A program made the translations under genes and the position numbers. From Bifidobacterium sp. ESL0704 (GTDB lineage: Bacteria > Actinomycetota > Actinomycetes > Actinomycetales > Bifidobacteriaceae): 64,000 bases of DNA. The DNA lies in NCBI RefSeq assembly GCF_029392075.1, contig NZ_CP113929.1:124001-188000 (forward strand). Reading direction: 5' to 3'. Under the pieces are notes generated by a model. It was not told the origin of the DNA. It made no database searches and was given only the letters and a program-made list of their open reading frames with translations. Shown here piece after piece: positions 54,549 to 63,368 of the stretch. The stretch's first letter is position 1, and each line of letters opens with the position of its first letter.

Positions 54549-56525
54549 ATGCGTGTGAAGGCGGGACTGACCAAGTTTGTGGCACTGTTGCCATTGCTGG
54601 CGGTGGCGGCGATGATCGCATCGCTATTGGTGCCACAGAATTCTGCAATTGCAGCGGATAACAAAGCCTCAAATTCTGTAAGCTCGGATGCTTCGCAACA
54701 TTCAAATCTACGAGCTGAAACAGGTCAGCTAGTACAAATTAACCAGACAGCTCCAGAATACCCGTACTCCAATGGAACAGAAGCGACTGAGAATCAGGCA
54801 AAATCCAGCGGTTTTGCGTTCGCGACGGGTGCTTTTCTGCCTGATACAAGCCTTGAGAATCAGGGACATTCAGTGCGGCCTGTGGCGGATAGCGTTACGG
54901 CGGAAGATGACACCTGGAGCGGGGTGGCCAAAGAGCTTGGTAAGGGGCTTACACAGGTTGGCAGCACTTACGCTTCCGGGGACAAGGCTACGGCTGCCTC
55001 GCAGATGAGTGCGGTTTCGACCAGATATACCGCCTCCAACTTCGGCAGGGCTGTGCAGGAAACGCTTGGTGCTGATCGCCAGCAGGGCGAGATGAGCCAG
55101 TTCCAGTCCGTACAGCAACTGACGTATGGCGATGGGCATGGCGCCGATCTTGGCTCGCAGATTGCCGCGCTTTCCAACGAACTTAATACGGCTGCCGCAC
55201 AACTTGACGCCAGCCCGAATCTCGCCAAGCCTAAGGCATATGCGGCTCGGATTGAGCAAACGGTCAAGGCGCAGCGCAAAGTCCTGCAGAAGAACAAGAA
55301 GACCAAGTTCTACGGTAAGGGGAGCCGCACCTGGCTTCAGGTGGCCGGGCAGATGGGCAAGGTCATCGATCAGGGCGTTGCCGCAGCCAAAGCCGGCGAC
55401 GGTGAAAAAGGTTCCGATAAGGTGAACGTCGCCTACTACCAGTACTACGAAAAGCTCGGGTTCGAGAAAAACGTGATGAACGCGATTTCCGGCTCGCGCG
55501 TCTCCTATATGGAAAGCTGTTTCAAGGAACTGCGCAAAGCCATGATACGCGGGGATGCGCCGGCGAGTATCAAAAAACAGGCCAATGAGCTCAAGGCCAA
55601 TCTCGTTGTCGACGCCAAAAAACTCGACGGCGGAGCCGAGGCCCAAGTCAACGGCGCCACGAAATTCGCCACCAGCTCCATCGGCCAGTCGTTCCTGATT
55701 CTGGTACGCGAAGGGCTTGAAGCACTGCTCGTGGTCGCGGCCATTATCGCCTACATGCTTAAAAGTGGCAACAAGAAACTGGTGCGTTGGATCTATCTCG
55801 GCGTCGTTGTCGGGCTCATCGGTTCGGGGCTGATGGCGGTGCTCTTCGCGGTGTTCTTCAACGGCAACGGGCCGCAGCAGGAGATCATGGAGGGCGTGGT
55901 CGCGCTGATCGCGATGCTCATGCTCATCTACACCAGCAACTGGATGCTTTCGAAATCCGATACCGAGGCGTGGAAGTCTTATATCGGCAGCAAAACGAAG
56001 AAGGCGATTTCGAATGTCGCGGCGGCTGATTCACTGACGTTCGCCGGGGTGGTATCACTGGCCATGCTGAGCTTCCTGGCGGTCTTCCGCGAGGGCGCCG
56101 AGACGGTGATGTTCTATCAGAGCGTCTATTCGATGACGAAGGATTCGCGCGGCATGTGGATTGGCGGCTTGGCGGCTGCGGTCGTGCTGATTATCGTCTT
56201 TGTGCTGATTCGCTTCACTTCCGTCCATATCCCGTTGCATCCGTTCTTCCTGATCACGTCGGTATTGTTGGCCGTCTTGGCCGTTACGTTCGCAGGTGGC
56301 GGCGTGCATTCGCTCATCGAAGGAGACGCCGTCAACGGAACGTATCTGGCAAGTATGCCGACCAACGAATGGCTTGGGCTCTACCCATATACAGAAACCA
56401 TCGTCGCGCAGATTATTGCCGCCGTGGTGATTATCGGGTTGTTCGTCGTTTTCGGTATTCGCAAGCACCGCGAAAAGGTGGCGAAAAGTGCCGGATCTTC
56501 TGATTGCAAGGAGGCGTTGGCATAG
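54549..56525 (+). CDS. FTR1-family iron permease
   Basis: This 658-aa membrane protein moves iron across the membrane. A signal peptide (MRVKAGLTKFVALLPLLAVA..., cleavage near 36) is followed by an extracytoplasmic domain of about 340 residues, then seven membrane segments. Two iron-binding REXXE motifs are visible: LVREGLEALL near 387 and VFREGAETVMF near 514. It is first in the cluster with P19, DUF2318 protein, two permeases and an ATPase, the arrangement of FetMP-like systems. Related bifidobacterial loci have been described as ferrous iron uptake systems (bfeUO). The large N-terminal domain distinguishes it from yeast-type FTR1. Confidence 0.93.
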   Translation: MRVKAGLTKFVALLPLLAVAAMIASLLVPQNSAIAADNKASNSVSSDASQHSNLRAETGQLVQINQTAPEYPYSNGTEATENQAKSSGFAFATGAFLPDTSLENQGHSVRPVADSVTAEDDTWSGVAKELGKGLTQVGSTYASGDKATAASQMSAVSTRYTASNFGRAVQETLGADRQQGEMSQFQSVQQLTYGDGHGADLGSQIAALSNELNTAAAQLDASPNLAKPKAYAARIEQTVKAQRKVLQKNKKTKFYGKGSRTWLQVAGQMGKVIDQGVAAAKAGDGEKGSDKVNVAYYQYYEKLGFEKNVMNAISGSRVSYMESCFKELRKAMIRGDAPASIKKQANELKANLVVDAKKLDGGAEAQVNGATKFATSSIGQSFLILVREGLEALLVVAAIIAYMLKSGNKKLVRWIYLGVVVGLIGSGLMAVLFAVFFNGNGPQQEIMEGVVALIAMLMLIYTSNWMLSKSDTEAWKSYIGSKTKKAISNVAAADSLTFAGVVSLAMLSFLAVFREGAETVMFYQSVYSMTKDSRGMWIGGLAAAVVLIIVFVLIRFTSVHIPLHPFFLITSVLLAVLAVTFAGGGVHSLIEGDAVNGTYLASMPTNEWLGLYPYTETIVAQIIAAVVIIGLFVVFGIRKHREKVAKSAGSSDCKEALA

Positions 56526-56851
56526 ATGAGAAAACGGAATATCGCTGCGGGCACGGCCCGTATCGTGTGGTTTGCGATTGCGGATATCCGGCACTATTGC
56601 AGGCAGACGATCAGCATGACAGCGGTTAGTGGCTTGATCATAATGCCGGCTCCAACGGTTCCGGGAGCAAGCGGTGAACAAAATCGTTCGGCACACATAG
56701 ACGTTCGACAGATGACGGATATTCCCCTTACAGGGAAAGCTGCGATATGGCTTGGCGCGTATTGATTGAGCGGTTGCCGAATTCGTCTTATACAACTGCG
56801 GACAGAAACAAAACAGAGTAACAACCATTACACAACAAATAGGAGAAAACA
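56526..56851. other. Intergenic region between FTR1 and P19 genes
   Basis: About 325 bp. A 79-codon frame starting at ATG 56526 directly after the FTR1 stop lacks family resemblance and is left uncalled. AATAGGAG before 56852 is the ribosome site of the next gene. Confidence 0.35.
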
Positions 56852-57499
56852 ATGAAGAAAAGCAAACTCACCGGCCTGCTGACCGCTGTGGTCGCCGGGG
56901 CGCTCGCGTTCTCGTTGGCCGCGTGCGGGTCGAACGGCTCGGGCTCCGCTTCCGGATCGGGCGACAAGGGCAAGGCCAGCTCGTCATCCTCGCAGAGCGC
57001 CCAGAAGAAGGCCAACAGCAACGGTGCGAAGTTCGAGGAGATTCCGATCGGACACGACCAGCAGATCTTCCCGCTCAACATCGCGACCGTCTACTTCCAG
57101 CCGGTCGACATGTACCCGCAGGGGATGGGCCTTTCTGCGGCCGAGTCGAACCTGCACCTCGAGGCCGACATCCACGCGTTGAAGGACAACAACCTGGGCT
57201 ACGGCACCGGCGACTTCATCCCGAAGCTTACCGTCAAATACCAGATTCAGGACAAGAACGACCCGAACAACAAGCAGGACGGCACGTTCATGGAGATGAA
57301 CGCCGACGACGGGCCGCACTACGGCGCGAACATCAAGCTCGACAAGGCCGGGCAGTACAAGCTCACCTACACCATCTACAGCCCCGAAACCAACGGCTGG
57401 ACGCTGCACGTCGACCCGGATACCGGCGTCAAGGGACGTTTCTGGACCAAGCCGATCGTGGCGAGCTTCGACTGGAACTACGTCGTGCATCAATGGTGA
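56852..57499 (+). CDS. P19/Tp34-family iron transport lipoprotein
   Basis: This 215-aa lipoprotein has lipobox SLAAC (Cys about residue 25), a Ser/Gly/Lys-rich linker to about 60, then a P19 beta-sandwich. Predicted metal ligands are visible: VDMYPQGMGLS (Met), LEADIHAL (Glu, His) and DGPHYGANI (His). P19 proteins bind copper and iron and pass iron to the FTR1 permease. It is the periplasmic-type partner of the gene upstream, anchored to the membrane here because the cell has one membrane. A strong 24-bp hairpin follows 25 bases after the stop. Confidence 0.92.
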   Translation: MKKSKLTGLLTAVVAGALAFSLAACGSNGSGSASGSGDKGKASSSSSQSAQKKANSNGAKFEEIPIGHDQQIFPLNIATVYFQPVDMYPQGMGLSAAESNLHLEADIHALKDNNLGYGTGDFIPKLTVKYQIQDKNDPNNKQDGTFMEMNADDGPHYGANIKLDKAGQYKLTYTIYSPETNGWTLHVDPDTGVKGRFWTKPIVASFDWNYVVHQW

Positions 57500-57524
57500 C
57501 TGCTTCTGCAGATAACTAACTGAC

Positions 57525-57614
57525 GTGGTGGGGCGATATGTATTGTGTTCAACACGCTCCGGGCCGCTCAGGCCAAGTCTTTACGGTTTCACACAACACA
57601 TATCGCCCCACCAC
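57525..57614. repeat. 24-bp-stem hairpin after the P19 gene
   Basis: The arms 57525-57548 and 57591-57614 pair over 24 bases with one mismatch (left arm starts GTGGTGGGGCGATATGT). The 42-base loop contains a small GGCC-GCTCA-GGCC hairpin. There is no T run, so simple termination is not the obvious role. Confidence 0.9.
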
Positions 57615-57619
57615 TCAAC

Positions 57620-58052
57620 GGATCTAATTCACTACGAGATGGATGTTCACCATGATGTAAAGCGACTGGAGCGGATAAAAATAGTTTTTGCTTGGTTGCG
57701 AATGTTTTTAACTGACGTAACGTTTAGCTCGCGAAGATTTAGCAGTTTACGTTTATTCCGTATTGCTATCTCATTTAATTGTTAATGCTAATGATTCGTT
57801 GGTTGAGTAGTTGTCTGGGAATATGCTTGCTGAGACGTAAAGCTTGGCCTAAGCAAAATCGCAGATTTTGCCTTCGCGCTCGATACATCGCGCTCACTGA
57901 GCTTACGAAAAAGTCCACTGGACTTTTCGCTTAACAGCTCAGCCAGTAAGGGTGTCGAAGCAAGTATATTCCCAGACAACTGCGTCAGTTGATTCCTTGG
58001 TAATGAGATAAAAGCTAGCTAATTGCGACTGGCAAGGATAAGGATTCGAGAA
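57620..58052. other. Intergenic region with dispersed repeat
   Basis: This AT-rich gap of about 430 bp precedes the DUF2318 gene and holds the inverted repeat copy at 57838-57965. AAGGA before ATG 58053 is the ribosome site. A separate promoter for the second half of the iron cluster is likely here. Confidence 0.4.
57838..57965 (-). repeat. Remote copy of the 15.7-16.1 kb structured repeat
   Basis: Read on the minus strand it gives CTGGCTGAGCTGTTAAGCG, then GAAAAGTCC-AGT-GGACTTTTTC, then CTCAGTGAGCGCGATGTATC, GAGCGCGAA, and a further hairpin GCAAAATC-TGC-GATTTTGC. The order and loops match the units at 15660-16150, 42 kb away and in the opposite orientation. Confidence 0.88.
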
Positions 58053-59327
58053 ATGCTCGAGGAATTTGTGGGGGCGCTGCCGGGGATGGTGGCGCCGGCG
58101 CTGCTCGTGATGACGCTGAGCGTGCTGCTCGGTGTGGGCGAGGGACGCGATAGGCCCGTCAGCCGGCAGTGGCGACTTTATGGGCTGCTCGTCGGGATTG
58201 TGGCGGCGTTGATCTTTACGGTGTTGCGCGTGCTGGTCATTGTCGATCGGCGCTCCGGGGTCAATCTGCCGGTACTCATTGGCTGTGTGGTGTGCGACGT
58301 ACTCATTCTGGCGATTATGGCCTGTTCGAAACGGCTTGTGCGCGACTGGCACAAGCATCCGGTTCGACTCCATGTGGCTAACGCGGTCTGCGCGATCGGC
58401 ATCGCACTGACTACGTTCTTCGCCTCGCAGGACGTCTTCATGCAGCTGACCAGTTTTGTGGAGACCGGCGAATCTCCGTTCACTTCCAAGATGCTGCTGC
58501 GCGCGCTTGGCTTCGCCTTGGGTATTGCCGCAGCCGTTGTGGTGGCGGCCATTTTCCGCACCATGCGCACGACCGCCGTGCGCGGCAGTTTCCTAGCGGC
58601 TTCGATGCTGATGCTGCTGGTTTTGCTGATTCGCCACCTGACACAGCTCTGCTCGCTGCTGATGTCGATGATGATCGTCGAATTCGACGGAACGGCGTTC
58701 AGCGCGCTGATCGTTGCGGCGAACAATGATATGAAACTGGTCATCGCTTCGGTATTGGTATTTATTATTCCCGTCATTGCCTCCATCGTTGCCGGGTTCC
58801 GCACGCCGTTGGCCGGTGCCAATGATGCCGTGGTCCGCGAACACAAAGCGTTCCGGCGTCGTGCCAAAGCCGCAGGAGTATGGAGCCTGATCGCCATGAT
58901 TGTGGTGACGGTCGCGCTGACGGCCGGTGTCGCCAAAGTCCACGAACAACCTTCGCTTTCGCCGCCGGAAGGGTATTCACAGCATAACGGCATCGCCACC
59001 ATCGCCTTCAACAAGGTGGATGACGGCCATCTGCACCGCTTCCAGTACAAGGCCAAGGACGGCACGGTGATGCGCTTCATCATCATCAAGAAGAACGGCG
59101 GCTCCTACGGCGTCGGCCTTGACGCCTGCCTGACCTGCGGCGACGCGGGCTATTACGAAAAAGACGGCAAGATCATCTGCAAGCGCTGCGAAGTGGAGAT
59201 GAACGTGGCGACCATCGGCTTCAAGGGCGGATGCAACCCGATTCCGTTCCCGTTCGAGGCATCGCACGGCAAGATCACCATACACACCTCCGACCTCGAC
59301 GCGTTGTCGTCGCATTTCAAGGAATGA
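58053..59327 (+). CDS. Membrane protein with C-terminal DUF2318 domain
   Basis: This 424-aa protein has about eight membrane segments in residues 1-300, then an extracytoplasmic DUF2318 domain with CLTCGDAGYYEKDGKIICKRC (two CxxC pairs near 357-377) and GGCNPIPFPF. The cysteines suggest an Fe-S or other metal centre. The domain is typically found beside FTR1/P19 genes, where it may pass electrons or metal. AAGGA eight bases before ATG 58053 supports this start; TTG 58023 is also open. Confidence 0.9.
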   Translation: MLEEFVGALPGMVAPALLVMTLSVLLGVGEGRDRPVSRQWRLYGLLVGIVAALIFTVLRVLVIVDRRSGVNLPVLIGCVVCDVLILAIMACSKRLVRDWHKHPVRLHVANAVCAIGIALTTFFASQDVFMQLTSFVETGESPFTSKMLLRALGFALGIAAAVVVAAIFRTMRTTAVRGSFLAASMLMLLVLLIRHLTQLCSLLMSMMIVEFDGTAFSALIVAANNDMKLVIASVLVFIIPVIASIVAGFRTPLAGANDAVVREHKAFRRRAKAAGVWSLIAMIVVTVALTAGVAKVHEQPSLSPPEGYSQHNGIATIAFNKVDDGHLHRFQYKAKDGTVMRFIIIKKNGGSYGVGLDACLTCGDAGYYEKDGKIICKRCEVEMNVATIGFKGGCNPIPFPFEASHGKITIHTSDLDALSSHFKE

Positions 59328-59550
59328 GGGAGACGATGACGCTCATGCACGATTATTCCAACATGGTTTTTGGGCTTGGACGGCGGTTGATGCCGCGAAC
59401 CCATGTTCTGGAAGCCCTTCATCATGGGTTTGTGGCTCAGAAGCGGAATTATGCCGCGAACCCATGTCGGGACAGAACGGATTGGTTGCGTTGCCGTGCT
59501 TGGACCATAGATGAGCACAACAGTTTTGTGATGAAAAGAGGGTGACGGTA
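59328..59550. other. Intergenic region with direct and inverted repeats
   Basis: ATGCCGCGAACCCATGT occurs at about 59391 and again at about 59453. AACCCATG and CATGGGTT form a hairpin between them. No gene is credible. A GAGGG site before ATG 59551 serves the next gene. Confidence 0.5.
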
Positions 59551-61059
59551 ATGTTCCTGTTACGAATGGTGTTTCGCTCGTTTTCACGGCAGCTCAAGCG
59601 GCGGTTGCTGATTGCGGTGACCGTATGCCTGTCGGCCACGATCTGCGTGGCGATGCTCGGTGTCGTCTTCGATGTGGGCGACAAACTCAATGCCGAACTG
59701 TCGACGTACGGCTCGAATATCGTGGTGCGTCCCAAGGCCGACGCGGTGGTGTCGGACTTGTACAATACTGCCGACGCGGGCAATGGCGCCGAAACCGCCG
59801 ACCCGACTTCGTTCCTCAAGGAATCGGACGTGCCCAGCATCAAGACGACGTTCTGGGCGTTCAATATCACCGATTTCGCGCCGGAACTCAACGTGAACGC
59901 CACGATCGATGGGCGTAATGTGCCGGTGACGGGGACGTGGTTCGCCAAGAAAGTGCCGCTTGCGACCGGCGAGAGCGTCGTCGCCGGAGTCAAGGGCATG
60001 CGTTCGTGGTGGAAGATCGACGGGGCCTGGGCCAAGGACGGAACGGGGGCTGCAGGAACCGGCAAGGTCGTTGCGGCGGCTGATGCCGGTAAGACTGGTA
60101 GTGGCCAAGTGTCCGGGCAATCCGAAAACGACATGAATACGAATACGGACATGGATGACAATAGCGGAAAGCAAACCGTTACTGCCGACTTCCCAAATAC
60201 GCAAAACAAGGAAAACAAATCTCATTCCGAGAATGCCAACGGTGTCGTTCAGGGGATGATGGGCAAGGAACTGGCCGGTGATACCCATACCAAAGTCGGG
60301 CAGACCGTTACGGTTTCCAAGGTCGCGGCCGACGGACAGCATCGCAGCCAGCGTGTGCGGGTTGTCGGGATTTTCGATTCGGGCGACAATGATTCGAGCG
60401 GTCTGTACATTCCTTCGTGGTCGGCTCAGAGGCTCTCCGATTTGCCGGATTCCATCGACAAAATCGAGGTCAAGGCGCTCACCACTCCCGAGAACGCGTT
60501 GGCACGCAAGGCTGAGAAAGACCCGGCGGCACTGAGCCAGGAGGAGTGGGAGACCTGGTATTGCACGGCCTATCCGTCTTCAATCGCCTATCAGATCGAG
60601 GAGGTCATGCCGGGAGCCGTTGCCAAGCAGGTACGGCAGGTGGCGGCGTTGCAGGGCGACGTTTTGCACAAGACGCAGGCGGTGATGATTTTGATGACCG
60701 CCTTGAGTCTGATTGCGGCGGCCATCGCCGTGGCCAATCTCATGGCGTCTTCAATCGGTGAGCGCGGTTCGGAACTGGCGCTCTTGAAAGCCATCGGCGC
60801 GACGGATGGTGCGGTTTCAAGGCTGATGCTCACCGAAACGGCGGTCATCTCGCTGATTGGCGGACTGGTCGGTGCCGGGCTTGGATCGTTGCTCGCGCAG
60901 GTCATCGGGCATGTCGTTTTCGGCTCGGGGGTGGTGATGCGGCCGATGGTATTCGTGCTGGTATTCGTGCTGTTGACCGTGACCATTCTGATTGCCTCGT
61001 TCTCCTCGATCCGTTCGATTCTGCACCTGCGTCCGGCGGAGGTGCTGCATGGTCGCTGA
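59551..61059 (+). CDS. FtsX-family ABC permease 1 of the iron cluster
   Basis: This 502-aa MacB-type permease has a first membrane segment (LLIAVTVCLSATICVAMLGVVF), a large extracytoplasmic domain, and three C-terminal FtsX segments (MILMTALSLIAAAIAVANLMASSIGERGSELALLKAIGA, then two more). The extracytoplasmic domain has a polar insert of about 80 residues rich in Asp, Asn, Gly and Ser (near 170-240). GTG 59542 is an alternative start. With the next permease and the ATPase at the window end it forms an ABC module seen with FTR1/P19 systems. Confidence 0.92.
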   Translation: MFLLRMVFRSFSRQLKRRLLIAVTVCLSATICVAMLGVVFDVGDKLNAELSTYGSNIVVRPKADAVVSDLYNTADAGNGAETADPTSFLKESDVPSIKTTFWAFNITDFAPELNVNATIDGRNVPVTGTWFAKKVPLATGESVVAGVKGMRSWWKIDGAWAKDGTGAAGTGKVVAAADAGKTGSGQVSGQSENDMNTNTDMDDNSGKQTVTADFPNTQNKENKSHSENANGVVQGMMGKELAGDTHTKVGQTVTVSKVAADGQHRSQRVRVVGIFDSGDNDSSGLYIPSWSAQRLSDLPDSIDKIEVKALTTPENALARKAEKDPAALSQEEWETWYCTAYPSSIAYQIEEVMPGAVAKQVRQVAALQGDVLHKTQAVMILMTALSLIAAAIAVANLMASSIGERGSELALLKAIGATDGAVSRLMLTETAVISLIGGLVGAGLGSLLAQVIGHVVFGSGVVMRPMVFVLVFVLLTVTILIASFSSIRSILHLRPAEVLHGR

Positions 61060-61182
61060 TCGCAATGGGTATGAGCGCACGCGCAAGTATCAATGCCAAC
61101 GTCGGAATATGCGGGTGCGCTGTGCGCTATATGGCTTTATCGCAGGAAATGGCGGAAATGACGGGAATGAAAGGAGGACGGC

Positions 61183-62994
61183 ATGAGTGATGTGAAACGT
61201 GACCAGCATGATTCAGGTGTCGGTAGCAGCGTTGACAGGCGCGTCGCCCCGCCTGCTGAAGGCAGAGCAAGCACCGCCGCAAACGCCGTCGGTGTCTCCG
61301 ATGGGCGGCCGATGACGAATCGTCGTATGTTTTTCCGCATGCTCTTGAGCGCGGTGTTCCGGCGGCGCTCGCGGGCTTTGATGGCTGTGGTCGCGTCTCT
61401 GGTGGGTGCGGCGACGCTTTTCTGTCTCGCGGCGATTTGTGTGGCGGTGCCGCAGCAGATGAACGAGGAGATGCGTGCTTACGGTGCCAATCTCATTGTG
61501 ACCCCGACCCAGCGGACCGTCGGCGGAAAGGCCGTTGAAAGCGCTAACGGTGACAATGTGGCGGATTCCGGCTTTGACCGGAAATCCGTCGAAGCGCTGG
61601 ATACGGCGGTTAAAAGTGTTGGTTCTGAACGTTCGGCTTCGTACCGATACGAAAATACGCGTATCAACTCGTTGCCGTTTGTGGTGGCGGGCATCGATCC
61701 GCACGAGGTGAAGGCGCTGAACCATCACTGGAGTGTGGAAGGTAAATGGCCATCGAACGGCGGGGTGATGCTCGGACGCGACGCGGCGACGAAACTCGAC
61801 GCCAAGATTGGTTCGGTTATCACTATCAAGTACAGTCCTGGCAAGAACGTGGCCGCCGCGGCTGGCGGAACTGATGGTTCCAATGGTTCCGGCAACGCTG
61901 GTTCGGGCAGTGGAAGCTCAGGTTCGAACAGCTCGACCAGTGGTAGCAGTGACACTGATGGTTCCAGCACCGGCTCAGCCGCACCGGCAAACGGCAATTC
62001 GTCGGGTCATGACACGCAAAACATGAAGGGCATGAATATGTCCGATTCGTCGCATGCCGATGATGTGCGGCAGGGCATGGCCGACGCGACGGTGAAGGAC
62101 AAGCTGGGCAAGGCGCTGGACGGCATATCGGCGGAGGCCAAGACCCCCGATATGCCGGGTATGGATATGTCGGCTACGGGCGCACAAGGTATGAAGGGCG
62201 CACAAAGCATGCCGGGTATGAAGATGTCTGCCGCAAGCCCCGGTTCCGTCAACCTCGCGGTATGGGAATCGGTGGGTTCAAGCCTCAAGAATGCCGATAA
62301 TTATTCCGGTTCGGTCGAGCCCGCTGAATGGAAGCCCACGGCTCCCAACGCGGGTGGGATGGAATTCCGGGTGGACGGCATCGTCGACACCGGCGGCAGC
62401 GAGGATGATATGGTCTATGCCAACAATCTTGACGTCAACAAGCTCACCGGCTTTGAGCGCGGTGCGGACGTCGTCGAATTCTCCGTTGACGCAAGCGATG
62501 CCGGGCTGAGCGACTTGACAAATGCGGTCAATAAGAAGGCCTCGCTCAACGCCAAGGCGCAGAAGGTCACGAAGATCACCTCGTCCAATGTCCGTATCAT
62601 TACGATGCTGCAGACGCTGTTCTGGATTGTCACCGTGGTGGTGCTTGTGCTGACGCTCGTCGGGGTCGGCACCACGATTTCGTCCATCGTCTCCCAGCGG
62701 CGCAACGAAATCGGCTTACGCAAGGCGCTCGGTGCCTCATCTGGCGATATCGCAGTGGAGTTCACAGTCGAGGCGGCGCTTTACGGGCTGATCGGGGGGT
62801 TGCTTGGTACCGCCATCGGCTATGTGCTCGCCCGCGCGTTGAGTTCTGCCGTATTCGGGCAAAAGTTGTCGCTCAATTGGCCGCTGGCGCTCGCTTCTGT
62901 GTTGGTGGCGATGCTGGTCGCGGTGCTCGCTTCGTTGCCGCCTGTGCGCAACGCGGTACGGATTGACCCGGCTGTCGTGCTGCAGGAGGAGTGA
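61183..62994 (+). CDS. FtsX-family ABC permease 2 with Met-rich segment
   Basis: This 603-aa permease has the same MacB architecture: a first membrane segment near 65-90, an extracytoplasmic domain, then three FtsX segments (TMLQTLFWIVTVVVLVLTLVGVG... to the end). The extracytoplasmic domain carries a Gly/Ser linker (about 225-270) and a Met-rich stretch (about 280-350) with MKGMNMSDSSH, MPGMDMS and MPGMKMS. Met-x-Met clusters commonly bind Cu(I) or related metals. AAGGAGG before ATG 61183 is a strong ribosome site. Three hairpins separate it from the ATPase gene. Confidence 0.92.
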   Translation: MSDVKRDQHDSGVGSSVDRRVAPPAEGRASTAANAVGVSDGRPMTNRRMFFRMLLSAVFRRRSRALMAVVASLVGAATLFCLAAICVAVPQQMNEEMRAYGANLIVTPTQRTVGGKAVESANGDNVADSGFDRKSVEALDTAVKSVGSERSASYRYENTRINSLPFVVAGIDPHEVKALNHHWSVEGKWPSNGGVMLGRDAATKLDAKIGSVITIKYSPGKNVAAAAGGTDGSNGSGNAGSGSGSSGSNSSTSGSSDTDGSSTGSAAPANGNSSGHDTQNMKGMNMSDSSHADDVRQGMADATVKDKLGKALDGISAEAKTPDMPGMDMSATGAQGMKGAQSMPGMKMSAASPGSVNLAVWESVGSSLKNADNYSGSVEPAEWKPTAPNAGGMEFRVDGIVDTGGSEDDMVYANNLDVNKLTGFERGADVVEFSVDASDAGLSDLTNAVNKKASLNAKAQKVTKITSSNVRIITMLQTLFWIVTVVVLVLTLVGVGTTISSIVSQRRNEIGLRKALGASSGDIAVEFTVEAALYGLIGGLLGTAIGYVLARALSSAVFGQKLSLNWPLALASVLVAMLVAVLASLPPVRNAVRIDPAVVLQEE

Positions 62995-63046
62995 GCATGA
63001 AAAATACCATGATACGGGAATACGGTTGGCCGTGAAAATCGACGGT

Positions 63047-63327
63047 AGTGCTGGTAAACGGACTTTAACGCGCGGCAAAGGTCCGTTTACCAGCACGAAA
63101 GTGACGATGACTGCCAATCGGCGTGTGAGCGAGGAACGTAATGACAAGAATGGGCGCGGTAGTGCTGGTAAACGGACTCTGACACGTTCTAAGAGTCCGT
63201 TTACCAGCAGCAATGTGAATGGCTACTGATAAACGGATGAATCCGATGAATGTGTTAATCAGCGTAGGCAACAACGTAGATGCTGGTAAACGGACTTGTA
63301 AACGACGGTAGAGTCCGTTTACCAGCA
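63047..63327. repeat. Three TGCTGGTAAACGGACT hairpins
   Basis: The left arm TGCTGGTAAACGGACT (or a near copy) at 63049, 63163 and 63281 pairs each time with AGTCCGTTTACCAGCA or GGTCCGTTTACCAGCA ending at about 63095, 63209 and 63327. Stems are about 15-16 bp and loops about 14-18 bases. The loops differ. A diverged form with AAAAC in place of TAAAC lies at 15529. Confidence 0.92.
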
Positions 63328-63368
63328 GCGACGCAACAATTATTTGGTAATGAATGAAAGGAGTGGCT

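Noticed and set aside
56526..56765. 79-codon ORF between FTR1 and P19 genes
   Set aside because: No ribosome site beyond the FTR1 end, no family resemblance, and odd composition; possible but not supportable.
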